Positions 12,607-25,600 of a stretch of 64,000 bases of DNA are shown in pieces. Location: contig JAGGNK010000002.1 in the NCBI GenBank assembly GCA_017590115.1, positions 16,983,264-17,047,263 of the forward strand, written 5' to 3'. Under the pieces are notes generated by a model, which ran no database searches, was not told the DNA's origin, and saw only the letters and a program-made list of their open reading frames with translations. Position 1 is the stretch's first letter. Every line of letters starts with the position of its first letter. This DNA is from Montifringilla adamsi. Taxonomy: Eukaryota; Chordata; Aves; Passeriformes; Passeridae. Both the position numbers and the translations under genes were made by a program.

Positions 12607-15600
12607 AATCATTGAAAACACACTAGTGGTGAGCATAAATGCTTCACCTCTGTTGCAGAATGTGACACCAGAGAAGCTCCTCACATCACAGAGATGTACA
12701 CTGGTGCAAAGTGTGACTCCTTCCTTGTGCTCACACTAAAAGAGCCCATGTGCAGGCTCACAGTAAGAACTAAATAGTAAATATTTACCAGGAGCACTCT
12801 GGTTTTCCCCTGGAATGCCAGTGAGTCTGTCCTCAGCAGCACTGTGGGATAGTTTATGGAGAGCCAGAGTAACTGATCAAAGACACTCAGTAAATCTGCT
12901 GCACATTCTTGTTCTTCAGTTGCTGATTCATTTCTGCTGTCAGTCCATGAAATGGGCACAGGACTCTGCTCACCTTCCTGGGTGAATCTCTGAGGATCAG
13001 TTTCTGGGTTTGTTTGGCTTTTTGCTTTCCCTTTTTCCATCCCCTTTATTCATGTCCATCAAATATTCCTCCCTCTCCCAATCCTTCACCTTCCTTTAAT
13101 CCTTCCTTTCCTTTTAATTTAATTTCATTCCTTTTCTATAGCCTTTTGAATGTCCTCCAGGCTTTTTGCTCCTTTTCTGGGAGGGAATTCTTGTGAAGGT
13201 CTCAGTTTTGCAATGTTCTGTGCAGATGATGTGCTCTGGCACCAGGGTCCAGCAGCATCCTGCACCTCCCACCAGCAGTGACAGCCTCACATTTGTGTAA
13301 CTGGAGGGAAAAAAACCTGTCTGGATCAGGTTTTCCAGTCCATTTATCATAAAATAGATTTCCTTCTTCTTAAAAGGCTTCCATGGGGCAGAGAGAAAAA
13401 TCAGACATATGTGAAGCTAAGTGGAAACGATCTCACAGAAATACCAGGACTGTCTTTTATTTACTAAACTAAAAAGTAAATTTATTTAAATTAGTTAAAA
13501 ATTAAATTTAGTAAATTTATTACTTGTATTTACTATTGACTACTTTATTTACATTGTGGGGTTTTTTTTCCTGTTTGTTTTCTAATTTTGCCACTAGTGG
13601 TGAAATTAGTGGATTAATGCAAGTTTTTCTACCTGATAGTGAGCATGGCTGAAAAAACCTGAAGGTTTTTTTAACCATGTGCCTTTAAATATTTCTCTAT
13701 AAACTACCTTGTGGTTTTGCTGTTTTTAAGGTGAATGGTAACCATCTAAATTACTGACTTTGTATTTCCCTACTGAACTAAACACTTTCGTCTGCTTTAA
13801 TATAATCAGTAACAAAATACACTTTGATTTGGAGAAAAACAGATGATTGAATGTTGTTTGGAAAATGAGGACAAATGGCCATCTCACCCTGTTGTCAAAC
13901 ACATTCCTCTGTTTGATTGAAAGTGCAGATATTTTCACTGTACGTTAGCTGTGTGCTTAATGAAATGGACCCATCCCTACAGCTCAAAACTAGATATAAA
14001 TTACATATTGTTATAGTTGCTATGGCAAATAATTACCATTATTTAATGATAACTTATGAAACCATTAAGTATCAAGGCAAAAGTAGTTGCTAAAATGCAG
14101 AGTGCTATTTCTCAGTGGAATAAAATTAATAACAGAACTAGATTATTTTTTTTTTCTTAATTGTCTGGCTTTGTATCTGTTTTGAATCGTGTACTTCTGA
14201 AATATTAACGGGTGTACAAGGAGACAGCTTGATTTGGACACAGAATATACCTGTGTGTACTCTGGAGTTCTGCTTCTTGGAGTTTTAAGGATATTCTTCC
14301 TTCATGCTCCAGTCTTCTCTCTCTCCCACCTGTTGGTGTTAAGAAACTGTGCCATTTTTACTTTCTCATAAATTATCCCTGCACTGCTTCAGGCTTCTCT
14401 AACTGGGGCTCACCTCAGCAGGGTTTTCCCCTCTAATATCAGAGGGATTTGGATATTTGTCATAAATGGCATTCTGAGTTACAGCTGAGAAGACAGCACT
14501 GATAGAAGTGCTTGATGCTGGCCTCTTAAAAAAGGAAGATTTTCTGTCATGCACGAATCTTTTGGGATTGTTCACGGAAATCAACAAACAAAAATCTCTC
14601 GCAGAAATTTTCTAGCTAAAAGGGAATCATTGTAGTTTACTCAGGAGGGGAACAGATGCAACCACATGGGTAAGTATAAGTAGAAACACTGAGAGCTCAA
14701 TATTCTGCAGAGGAAAAGATGGAAATAAATCTTAGGTGTATATTACACTGTCAAACCCAGTAGTAATTTTAAGATTAACTTGCCTCCCCATTATTGATGC
14801 ATGCCACATTTCTCCTGAGTTGAGTTGAATCAAACCCTCTTTATTTCTTGCCTTTTCTCTCCCTGCCTCAACACTTGAAAGGTGTCTAATGTGGAGAGAA
14901 GTCTGGAGCTGAGTGTTATTTAAATAATGGATCGATCCAGGGCGTTGTATACAAATAAATGGTGCTGGGAATAATAGCAGATTTTACCCAACTCTACCAA
15001 AAGCGTGGCAATTGCAATTAAAATTCAGCCCGTGTCTGTGAGTGTGTTGTGCAGTGTTGTTCCTCCTTGACAATAAATTATTTACAAGATTTTGCTGTGG
15101 TAAAAGTCAGTGGGTGCTGTTTTATCAGGTACTCTCTGGTTCATGACTGAACATTTCTGGAAGAGGTGGTTGTTACCAGGGCATGAACTCAGTTAATAAA
15201 TGTGAACCAGCTTTGCCACAGAGACCACACAAACACCAGATATCTTGGAATCCACACCATCTCTTGCCATTTGCAAGCTGGGGCTTGTCCAGGTTGCCTT
15301 CTGTTCTCAAGGAACTGGACAGGATTGGCATTTGTAGGTTCTGCTCTTACAGAACTGGTCCTGCTGCCTCATTTCTCATCAGTGCACTTTGTTCATATCT
15401 CAAATATCTGAAGGGAAGAGTGAAAATGTGGCATTTACCCTAATCAATTAAATATCTTAAATTTGACAAGGATTAGAAATTTACAGCATGTAAATAGAAT
15501 TATTAATTACATAAGATATTGTTTATGAAGATTCTTGATCCTCCTGCTTCAGAGTGCAAACTGCTTAGTAGGCAGTGCTGAAAAATTGCCTCATTTTATG

Positions 15601-18600
15601 GCAAGACTTCCTGGAAAAACTGGGAGTGAGTACAGTGAAAGCCATGTGATAGTAATAGATCAACACCAACATCATTGGCTCTTGGTGAGAGGTTGGGCAT
15701 GCAAAAAAATCTGGGAGAAATAATCCTAATCGACTGGATAATTAAAGTGGGGATAGCAGCAGCTCTTCAAGGGGAAGGAAAACTTGAAAAATTCCAACCC
15801 AACTTTTTTCTTTTCATTTTTTTAGAAATGGCGTCTGTAAGAATGGGAGATAATTAGATGTGTATCTTAGATGTGTATTTCAGACAGACCTTTCTCAGCA
15901 GAGACCACTCCGTGAGTGTTTTAGGCACAGGCAGTGCGTTCATCTCTCTGAAACGTGAAAATCTCCAGAGTTTTTCAGGCGGAAGAATAATGGCTTCAAA
16001 GAGCCCTGTGCAGTGGGGGGGTGAAATCAGGGCTGGCTCTGCCACTGCCCCACAACTCTGGCTCCTGTGGAAATGAGGATTTCTACAATTCACCTTCCCA
16101 CGAGCCTGAAAAGGACAAACACCCCAATTTTTTCAGCAGCACGATGCTGCATGTGGGCAGAACAGATGTCTCAGGTCTGGCTTTGCCATGCAGAGCCCTG
16201 TGCTGCTCTTGGCTGCCTCAGTCCCTCTCCTAACTCACCTGCAGCCTGAAGGATTCCCTGGCTGGCTCAGGAGAGCTCCAGGCTCATGACCCCAGTGCAC
16301 TTTGAATACTTTGGTCCTGCTCTAAAAAACTTGTGCTGGAGAGCAGCTCTGTTTGCTCACTGCCTGTGCTGGGAGCCCTCTCAGAGCCCCTGTGCTTGTT
16401 TGTGCTCCCAGAGCTTTGTTAGGAGCTCGTGGATGTGATGAGAGCAAAGAGGAAGATAGGCCAGTCTTAGACTAATTAAAAATCTTATCATCAAAATGTC
16501 ATTTTTGAGATGGAGTTCACCGTGCCACCAGGCCTCTGTGGAGGTGTTTGTGTGCAAAGGTCAGAGTGTGGCTGTGTTAACCCTGGAGAGGAAAACACAG
16601 CAGAAACAGGACCCTGCAGTCACTGGGGACAGCAGACAGGGTGATATTGTGGTTAAAGGTGATAAAAGCAGAGTAAAAATTGCCTCCTCCTTTCTTGACA
16701 GTGAAGAGTAGCGCAAAAGAGGAGCTGTGGAATTATGTTGGGGGTAGTTCACATCAGGAATTCACCTAAAATGGGATAGAATGGGAAAACTTGACAGAAA
16801 CAGAATGGTTTGGGTTTGGGTTTGTTTTTTTTTTTTTTTCCTGTCCACGTGCAAATAAGGTGACTTCAATATTATTTGTCTGCTTCTGTGGTCCTGTAAC
16901 ACCAGGAAAGCTCAGCAGACCTCTGAGTCCATGCAGGCTGCTGCCTTCCTGCTGCAGAGCTGCCTGGGGTCAGGGCTCTGCAGGGAAGCAGGACTCTGGG
17001 TGTGCTGGGGCAGAATAATCATTGCCAGCTTTGTCAGGCACTCCAGACATCCCACGCTGGTGGTGTGGGTGCAGTGTGCTGATCTCTCAGACAGTTTGTG
17101 GGGGACTGCATTGTGAGGAATATAAAGGTACCAAGAAGCAGCAGAGAATCAGAGCATCCTTCAGGTGCAGGATGAAAAATGAGTTAGGCTTAGCCAAAGT
17201 CACAGAAGTGACACTGGAACAAGTAGAAAATGGCAGGTTGCAAATCCATTGCACGTTCTATGAGCTCTTTGTCTTTCTCTGCCTCACCATATTTTTTTTT
17301 CTTAAGTATAAGATCATTAAAAGTTACACTAAGTGAATAATTCTTCTAATTATTTGTGTCAAAGTAACAGATTGATATTATCACTCATGTCTGAAGTTCC
17401 CTTACCATTATTTTAATTTATTTTTCTAATTTTCTTGGGGTTTTTTATTAATAATTGTCATAATAAGGCTTTTCAAGGCTTTCCAGATAAATGAGAAGCA
17501 CAGAATGCTGTACGTAATATGTGATATTTTTGGAAGTGCCTGACCCAGGCTTTCAGCAATTCTGTAAGCAGGCAGTGGGTGAACACAGCCTTGAATTCCC
17601 AACTGCACATTTATCTGTTTATGTAATTTGCTGTTAATTTGGATTGCCTGCTTTTGTCAATAGGCTCTTAGACCTTCAGCTTGTGAAATGCTGGCTTGGA
17701 TTCTGTGGCTCCTCTCTCTCTCCCTGCCAGTGGTTCCCAGTTTTTCCCTTGGCAAACTGCTCCTAGTCAGTCAGTGACTTATTTTGGTAAGAGTTCTCTG
17801 GCTTGCTAAAAAATTTTTGGCATGATTGAAACCAGTGCAAGAAGTAGTGGAAAGAAAGTGGAAGACAACTGTTAGTAATTGTAATTTACTGTGATTCAGG
17901 GACCCTCCAGCACAGGCTGCAGTTAAACCCCATCACATCTGCAGTCAGTAAATAAAGTCCTAATGAGAAATTAAAAGTGTTGCAGCGATTCCAAGCTCTG
18001 TATTCCCATGGAACCGTAAGCTTGATGCTCCTCCAACATCCAGAAGAACACACCAAGATGAGAAATCAGTAAAATTATGTTAATCTAAGTTAGCACTTAA
18101 ATGTCCACTGAAGTTTGGTTAACTAGATAGTCTAATTTCAGCTCCTCATGTACTTGCAGTTAAGTCTTTCGTAAGTGCTTTATTTAGATGTGGATGATGT
18201 TTTTCCCATCGAGCATCCAAGCAAAATGTGGAATTTAACTCCTACAATTGCAGTAGATTTTACAGTTTCTACTCCTAACTGAAGGGAACTGGAGTTATTT
18301 TCTTGCATTTTCTTGTGTTACAAGTAGGAATTAGCTGATGTTTGGTAATTATGGCACTAATCTTTCAGTAATTCATTCTTCTTCTGTGTGGCTTTTCATT
18401 CCTCAAGGGTTTTTTATTGGTACAGCATCTTAGTATTTCTGTGGGGTTTTTCCAAGTACAGTGGAGACTTTGAACCCAAAGGGGGGAAGGCATCAGTAAC
18501 ATCTAAAAGAGGAATTAAAAACTGTGCTAAATACATTTTTGCCAGAAGAACAGGAATCATTCCTACATAGAGGACTCAGGAAAAAAATAATTTTGTCATC

Positions 18601-21600
18601 CTTCAGGGCTGGCAGAGTGGATTTGCTGCCCTGATGGCAGCGAATGGGAGCCCTGCACTGCTGGCTGCCGTGTCCCCTCTGATTTATCCCATCCCAAGCT
18701 CAGCAGGGGCAGCAGAGCAGCTGGGGAGAAGTGTTATAAAGTGTGACAAACCCTGTTTTCCCAGGGGAGCTCAGCTGCCACGATGCATATTTTACATCTT
18801 GCTCTGATGTAATGAGAGGTGTGAGCTCCTTTCTGATGTTACATTTTGGAGCTGGCTACACAGATTTAGCCTTGCCTGGAGCCAGAAGGTGTCCATCAAT
18901 GTGAAATGTTTTATTTCAGGTGACATAGCAACAAATCTTCTGCAGCTGGAAAGGAGGGCTGGGTTTCCCATTAAACCCCACTTTGTGAAGAAAGGGCCCA
19001 ATGAGCATCCTGTTAATTTTGCAACACAGTGTTGTAGGTTGATAAATATTCTGGCTTAATAAAGTGTGGTAGTGAAACCCATCAAAAGTTCCAGGAAGTA
19101 TTTCAGGAATTAAGAATAAAATGCAAAATGATCTGAAAGTGTCTGCAGAGGCAAAACCAAAGCCCATGAAAGAACAGCTCTGCCGGAAGTTTAGCTAAAC
19201 TGAGAAATACCTAGCAAAGGAAATGGTGATATAAAATGAGAGTTAAAAAGAGAGAAACTAGGAAATGCCCCATTTTGAATAAATTAGCCAAGAAAGTGAT
19301 ATTCCTGATCTTTCTTTGTTATATTTAACCTGCTCTGTCAAAGCACACACATTATTTCTGCAAAGCTGTTACAGACAGACATGACTGTACACAAGCTATA
19401 GAATGTAGGTGTAAAAGCAGAGCTGGAAGGTTGCCTTTTTATCATTTTTGCTTTCCTTTTCAAGAGGCAAATAGAGTTTTTCAAATGATCCCAGAAGGAA
19501 CATCACTACAGGAAAAAAAAAACTAAGTAAAATATTATTCCTCCTCACAGTGGGGCACAACTAGCTTAATTATTTTTTGGTTGTGAAATCTGATTGTAAT
19601 AATAGAGGAAGAATGCTTTGAAAAGCTGCTGGGATATAAGTTTATGAGGACCTGGAAACTCTCAGCAATGTACCTGGAAGACATTTATGTACATGAAGCC
19701 TGAAGAGAAATTACAATAATCAATTGTATTGTTTTCCCCTCACATTTCAGGATGCAATGCAGCATCCAGAACACAGCAAAAAAATCAAGTGAGGAGAAAG
19801 GGATGCCTTGTTAATTCATCTAACTAAATTCTAATTTTCAAGCCCTTTGTTTGGCTGGGGAATAGCACTGGCAGGAGAGAAGCTGCTGGCAGAGAAGTTC
19901 ATTTCTTTCCCAGAAGAAAAGAAATCAAAGCAGCTTTGCACTGATCAGCTGGCCCAGGTTGCTGGATCAATGGTTGGCAATTTGCAGGGCTGTGCTGTAG
20001 ATAAGGCTGTCACATTTTGGCAGTCTCATCACTACCAGGCAGCCACATAATAGCTGATAGGTCCCTTTCAGCTAAAGATGAGCAGAAGATAGAAAACTGA
20101 AGGGAAGGGGGAGTGGAAGAGGATAGAGGAGGAAGGGAAGGTGACAAACCAGTAGTTTCAGCCTCACTTTGTGGCTCTGCTCCTTTGGTCTCCAGTTTAT
20201 TTAAATGTGTGTTTGTATTGCTGTTCATTCCTGCGGTTTTCAACTCACATTTCAGCTCATTGGTGTAATTCTTGGGTTTATGCTTTATCCTTTTGAGAAT
20301 GAACAGATGTTTTCTGAAAAGTAATGCCTCTCCCAAAAGTTTCTGAGCCCAAAAGTGGAGGTTCAAGATAGTCAGGACCTGCTTCAAGATGTCAAATATC
20401 TTCCAAGTTTCCATCTTAGGACTGTAGTCTCTCACTTGAATGCAAATATGACACTGAGTGTGGTTTTCATGAAAAAAGAAAGAGGAGTTTTGAGCAGATC
20501 TGCTCCTGGTCCATTATTTATTGAAGCTTAGCTCTGTGGGGCTTGGGGGTTTCTCTAGCAAAGCTTCTGCCCTGGGGAAGGCAAGCTGGTAAAGAAGTGA
20601 CTAGAACAGGGAAAAAAGGTGCTTAAGTAGCAGCTGAATTATTTTCAGATGTTTCTGGGTATAGGAAAATTGGGAAAAATAGCAGCTTCCTCTGAATTCT
20701 GCTGCTTTCCATTTTTTTAATGGCTCACTGCAGATTGGAAGGGAATCTGTTAGAGACAATGACAGCACAGAGAAAAGAGGTGAGGGAATCATTACCTTAA
20801 TACTGATAAAACTGCTAAATATGCTCAGGGAGATGTAGACATTTCCAAAAGCCTGAGAACACAGAGAATAAAGGATTCACTAATAAAAAAGTGCCCTGGC
20901 TGTTCTTAATCATCTTGAATCTTGAGTTTTTATTAGGTGTTCCTGACTATAGAGAATGTTCCCTAATTCAAATTTCTAGTGTTGTACAGCCTTCCAAAAT
21001 CAATTATATCCAGTGTAAAGAATAAGTAATTTTTAAAATTATTTTTCCCTTTATTTAGATTTCTACATTTTACCTATCAGGAGGAAAAAAAAAAGCCTAT
21101 TTTCTTTATAAAGGAACAAAAGTATTTTTTTTTCCCCCAGCAAAAAGCAATTTTCAAATGTTTTTTATCAGTGCAATTTAATATGACTCATTTTGGAAAT
21201 CTCCATACAAATTATTTCTGCTGTTTAGTCCTTCACTCTCTCTCTCTTGTGAATAGGGGAAAACAACTCCTTTTGATCCATTGCAGAGAAGCTGATGAAA
21301 CTCTGTATCAGCAGTGAGGTAGAAGAACCCTCCCTAAAGTCCAGAAGGATTTGGGATGTAGTCAGCCAAGACTTTCAGACTATTTTCCAACTTGATTTAG
21401 TAAATTCTTATGGTGCATTGCACCACTTTGTTGTGACTCTATGTCAGAAATACAAAAAAAAGATAAAAAGGGGTGGGGGGAACTTTCTTGATTGGTGTTC
21501 AGGGGAATTAAAGACCACTACGACAGTGGCAGCTGACATGGATTGTTTATTTAATTCTTTCAATTTGTTCACTTTAATGAAACACCAAAAGATTTGAGAG

Positions 21601-22580
21601 AGCGGTAATTAACAAGACAGAGCCTGTCTAATGAAACCAGTACAGGAGGATATTTGTTTCAAGGATCAATAAAAGACTGGGGGTGAGGATCACACTGGCA
21701 TCACTCAGGAAAACAAATCACCTCATGCCAATCAATTGTCATGCTGCACATGCATGGATCTGTGTGGAGCATTTTAAATATTGCATCAGCCGAGAGACAA
21801 GCTGGGTGAATTTGGAGGTATCTCCCACTTAATTTGTTGGTCTGTCAGGTACTATAATTATACTTGTAGCATTCTTCTTCTGTGCCTTCAATAGTCATTA
21901 CTAAGCAAGTGTGGTGACACAATCTCATTAGAGCAAGGCTCTCTGAGCTCACCCAGCCCATTCCGTGGCGTGGCTTGGTGCTCCATCGCTGCTTGAGTGT
22001 TTGCAGGAAAACAACACAGCCAGAAAGAGAAAAAACAGAGCAGCTGATAAAAAAAGCTCCTTCTCTGACAATCCTCTTGGCCCTCAGAGACAGCAGTTGG
22101 ACTCCCTGTTGCCACCAGTTGACTTAGCAATTAATAATGCAGCAATTAGCAGTGAGTTTCCAGACCTCGGTGCACAAGGCAGGGTTTAATTATACAGAAA
22201 TGTTACTGGAAATAGCAGAGTGAAAAGGAATCAGCAGTGGAGAAGTTGTGTCTCAAAATAGAGAGCCAGTTTGGTTGTGGGAAGAATGGGGTTAGTGCTA
22301 GAGGAAGGTAAATATGTGCTATGTGAGTTTATCAGAAGCTATTTTGGACCTGATGTGAAATTGTTTTTCTTCTAAAGAACATAACTTTGAAATTATGTGC
22401 TTGAAAGAACAGAACTTGGAATATTTTCAACTGGAAGATGCAAATTATAGAGCTGTTAAGGGGCTGGATTATACTGCTGCTTGTAATTGAGAATGGGATT
22501 GATGGAGAGGAGATGCAGGTGATCTCCTTGGAACATCACCTAAAGATAATTCAGAGCGCTAATACTGTTTGGATTGGGGA
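12607..22580. other. Non-coding unique sequence
   Basis: No gene or transposon is recognised. Visible items are a pyrimidine-rich stretch at about 13020-13140, a very AT-rich patch at 13450-13560 built from TTTA and AAAT words, a 12-bp perfect palindrome at 14928-14939, GC-richer patches near 16000-16400 and 16900-17100, and a purine-rich stretch at about 20082-20145. Open frames reach 141 codons at most (- strand, 20010-20435). That frame carries no motif I recognise and is rejected as a gene. Confidence 0.55.
13450..13560. repeat. AT-rich cryptic simple sequence
   Basis: This patch is almost entirely A and T, built from overlapping TTTA, AAAT and TAAA words without a strict period. It would unwind easily and contains several short self-complementary pieces. 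No function is shown by the sequence alone. Confidence 0.6.
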
Positions 22581-22590
22581 TTTTTTTGTC

Positions 22591-22647
22591 TTTTTTTTTT
22601 TTTGGGGGGGGGGGGGTTTTTTTTGGGGTTTTTTTTGGTTTTTTTTT
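22591..22647 (+). repeat. 57-bp G/T-only tract with G13 run
   Basis: The + strand is G and T only over 57 bases. It comprises T13, a G13 run (22604-22616), T8, GGGG, T8, GG and a final T run. The single long G run could form an intermolecular quadruplex or pair with later G runs. Such a tract is error-prone in sequencing, so its exact length should be treated with caution. Confidence 0.8.
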
Positions 22648-25600
22648 AAGCAGAAGATGTAGACACAATTCTTTGAAAAAGAACCTCCCACACTTAAGCT
22701 CAGCCTTTGAGCTGAGCAGTGGAGCAGTCCCAGAGCCAAGGCAGAGCTGAAATGAAAATAACCAAGGGAATGTTCATGTGGAGATTGGAGCTGCAGAGAA
22801 CTGTGTGGAGGATGCAAGGAGATTGTCAATGAGATTCATTTGGGGGCTGGAGGAGGTTCAAAGCTTTACTTTTTTTGCTCCTTGTAGATGCAAAGATGAA
22901 TGACAGTTTTGCTGCTGTTCTTGGTATATTTCCAGGAATTTTGTTCCAATGCACTTTTTTCCACTTTTTATTCTTGTCTGCAAAACAATTAGAAGATGAA
23001 TGTTACAACTCTGCCTGATGTAAACCTTGTTAGGTATTCAGAAAAACTCATTTTGATTATGGAAACACATTTTCAGCACAAATTCAGAAATTTAAATCAC
23101 CATGTAAATCTTGTTGGCCTTGTTGGGTCCAGCTACGAAAGTCATTCTCAGCAATTGCATTTGTCATTGACTGGCAGCCAGAGCTGAGCTGTAGTTCTGA
23201 AACTTCCCAACCCCTGTGCAGTAGCCAAGAGCTCTGGCTGGCTTTGTTCCTGGGATGGTTTGCATTCCCAACACAGGAAATGCCTTGAGAAAGTGGAATT
23301 TGTGTGGAATACTCAACCAGCAGCAGCCCCAAACGGGAGGGAATGCAGCAGGGAGAGAGTAATTGCACTTTGGTCAAAGTATCAAAGACAAGATGGTCTG
23401 GAAGTCACACGAGGTGACAAGATTTATAGGCTGGAAGCTGCAATAGATTGGTGAGAGGAAATTGTCTTTAGCCATTGCAAACAGTGGGTTCATGTAGCAG
23501 GATATTGCCCCATCAAATTGTTGGAAGAGACATGGAATAGCAGGACCAACAGGAGATTTCTTCAGTGCCTACTTAGAAATGTTATTTCTTCTTTTTTCAT
23601 CTGTATGTAGACATATTGATTGTGTGTTTTCAAAAAGAAAAAAAAAAAAGTACTTATGATAACACAAATTATATCTGCCATGACAGCAAGTGAATGGGTT
23701 GTGGGAGGGTACAAGAGAAGAACTGGCAGCCTTTCCTTTGTGTAGCAGGAGAATTAAACGGGGCTAAGGGAGGACCTTACATAGTGAAAGTGATTTAGCA
23801 TTCCTTCAGATCCTTGAACAGATTTCAGCTGTAAAAAGAAAACAGCATCTTCCCACAACCGCCAAATTGGAAGCAAAAATATTGCAAAGAATAAGGGCTC
23901 TCTGTGAATATGTCAAAAGTCTAGATTTCATTAATCAAAATGAGATGCAAAACATCCCAGTCATTCAGCTGGAGAGACACTAAATACAGCTATTTAGGAT
24001 TCAACCTCAGCTCTTCTACACTATTTACTAGTTCCTGCTCCTTGTCAGTTAAACACATCACTTCCAGGGAGTTTTAAAATTCCCAAGTAAAACAATTGGA
24101 AACTTGAATTGTACAAGACATGACTGGTAAAAAGCACATTTTTTGCAGTAGCCAAAATATGAATCATGAGAAAGAAGCGCTGCTGACAGGAAGAAAATTG
24201 AAATCTTTGAGGTGCAGTGTTGGCAAAATTTCAGAAAAGTAGACAAAGGCTTACAGCAAATTTATGTGTTTGCTCATGACAGCCATCAGAATGATCATTA
24301 TCTAAAAGATATAATTAAATGAAAGCATTGCTGGAAGGTCATGGTAATAGAGGACAGGCATGGTCACAGGGATAAAAGATAATCTGGGGGGTTGGATCCT
24401 GATGCTCAAAGCTATCAGTCACTGGAGACAGCTTCTAAAATTCTGTTGTATGGAGGCTATAAATGAGTTTGCTTTGTTTGGGATGGGATTTTTTTTTTTG
24501 GTTTTTATGGCTTTCCTTGTGTTTATTTTAACACTGCAAACCTGATAATATCATTAGGCTACTTCTGGGAGAGGAATTGATCCTCCTCCACGTTTGACAA
24601 ATGGTACAATTGTGAGGTTAATGGCTGCTAACCATTACCTGTGTTCCAGTCTGCTCGTAGAGCTGTGGGTTTGAGTTTTAAAAACCCCACAACCTCTGAT
24701 GGATGCACCTTACAATAGAGCTTTATGGAGACACATATTCTCTACATGTGACCCTGCATGACTGATAGTGGCATTTCTTTATGGTCATAGACATCTTTCT
24801 CCACAATGAGAAAAAAACAGACACATTCTTTTTCTGTTTCCATTAAGACTTTTCTGAGTTTTATGTAAATGTTGGTTGGTTTTTTAAAGTACTTTTTTTG
24901 TTTGTTACTGCTGAGTTTATAAGGGAGTCTTTATCTTGTATTCTTCCCTCTCCATGTCTTGCTCTTTCTCTGATGACTTAAATATTTTTCTGTAAAATGA
25001 TCAGCACATGTTCATGATATGATCAGGTACATTTTCAACATAGATAAAAACAAAACAGGTGGGGGAAAGACAAACCAAGCAAAACCCCATTTAATTTGCA
25101 TGGAGTGGTAGAGCTTCAGGCTCTTGGTTTCTGCTTTCATATCCAGCCATAATAAATAAATTAAGGTGCATGACTTATCAGTAGCAATGAGAAGGTTGAA
25201 TTAAGTTACATTATATTTTAAAGTGCATTTCCCTTGTGAAATGGTCTAGGATACTGCTGTAAATATTCCATATGAAAGCATGCCTCACAATTTGCTGCTC
25301 TTCTGGGAAGGTCAAATTACTGGTCGACATGAGTTGGAATTCAAAAGGTACTCAGCTTTTCTTTAGTGCAAAGGGGCACATCAGGCTCATTAAATTCACT
25401 CAAATTTCTCCTTATTTTTAATATTCCCTTCTTTCTTCCTTTCTCTTAGAGTGTGTACCTGCTAGACTGTATTAATTACCCTGAAACAACAGACGTAAAT
25501 CAAACATCCCAACTGATTTCATCCCTAATGTATCTCAGAACACTAATTATTAGCAGAAATTAGCAAAAGCTGCACATGAATAGGTATGCAATGAGTGAAA

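Noticed and set aside
20010..20435. 141-codon open frame on the - strand
   Set aside because: No domain or family recognised, its C-terminal part comes from a purine-rich low-complexity stretch, and there are no splice or promoter signals around it.
25425..25562. Pyrimidine tract and TTAG followed by a 37-codon open stretch, as a possible exon
   Set aside because: The nearest GT (ACGTAAAT) is a weak donor, and the translated sequence resembles no protein I know.
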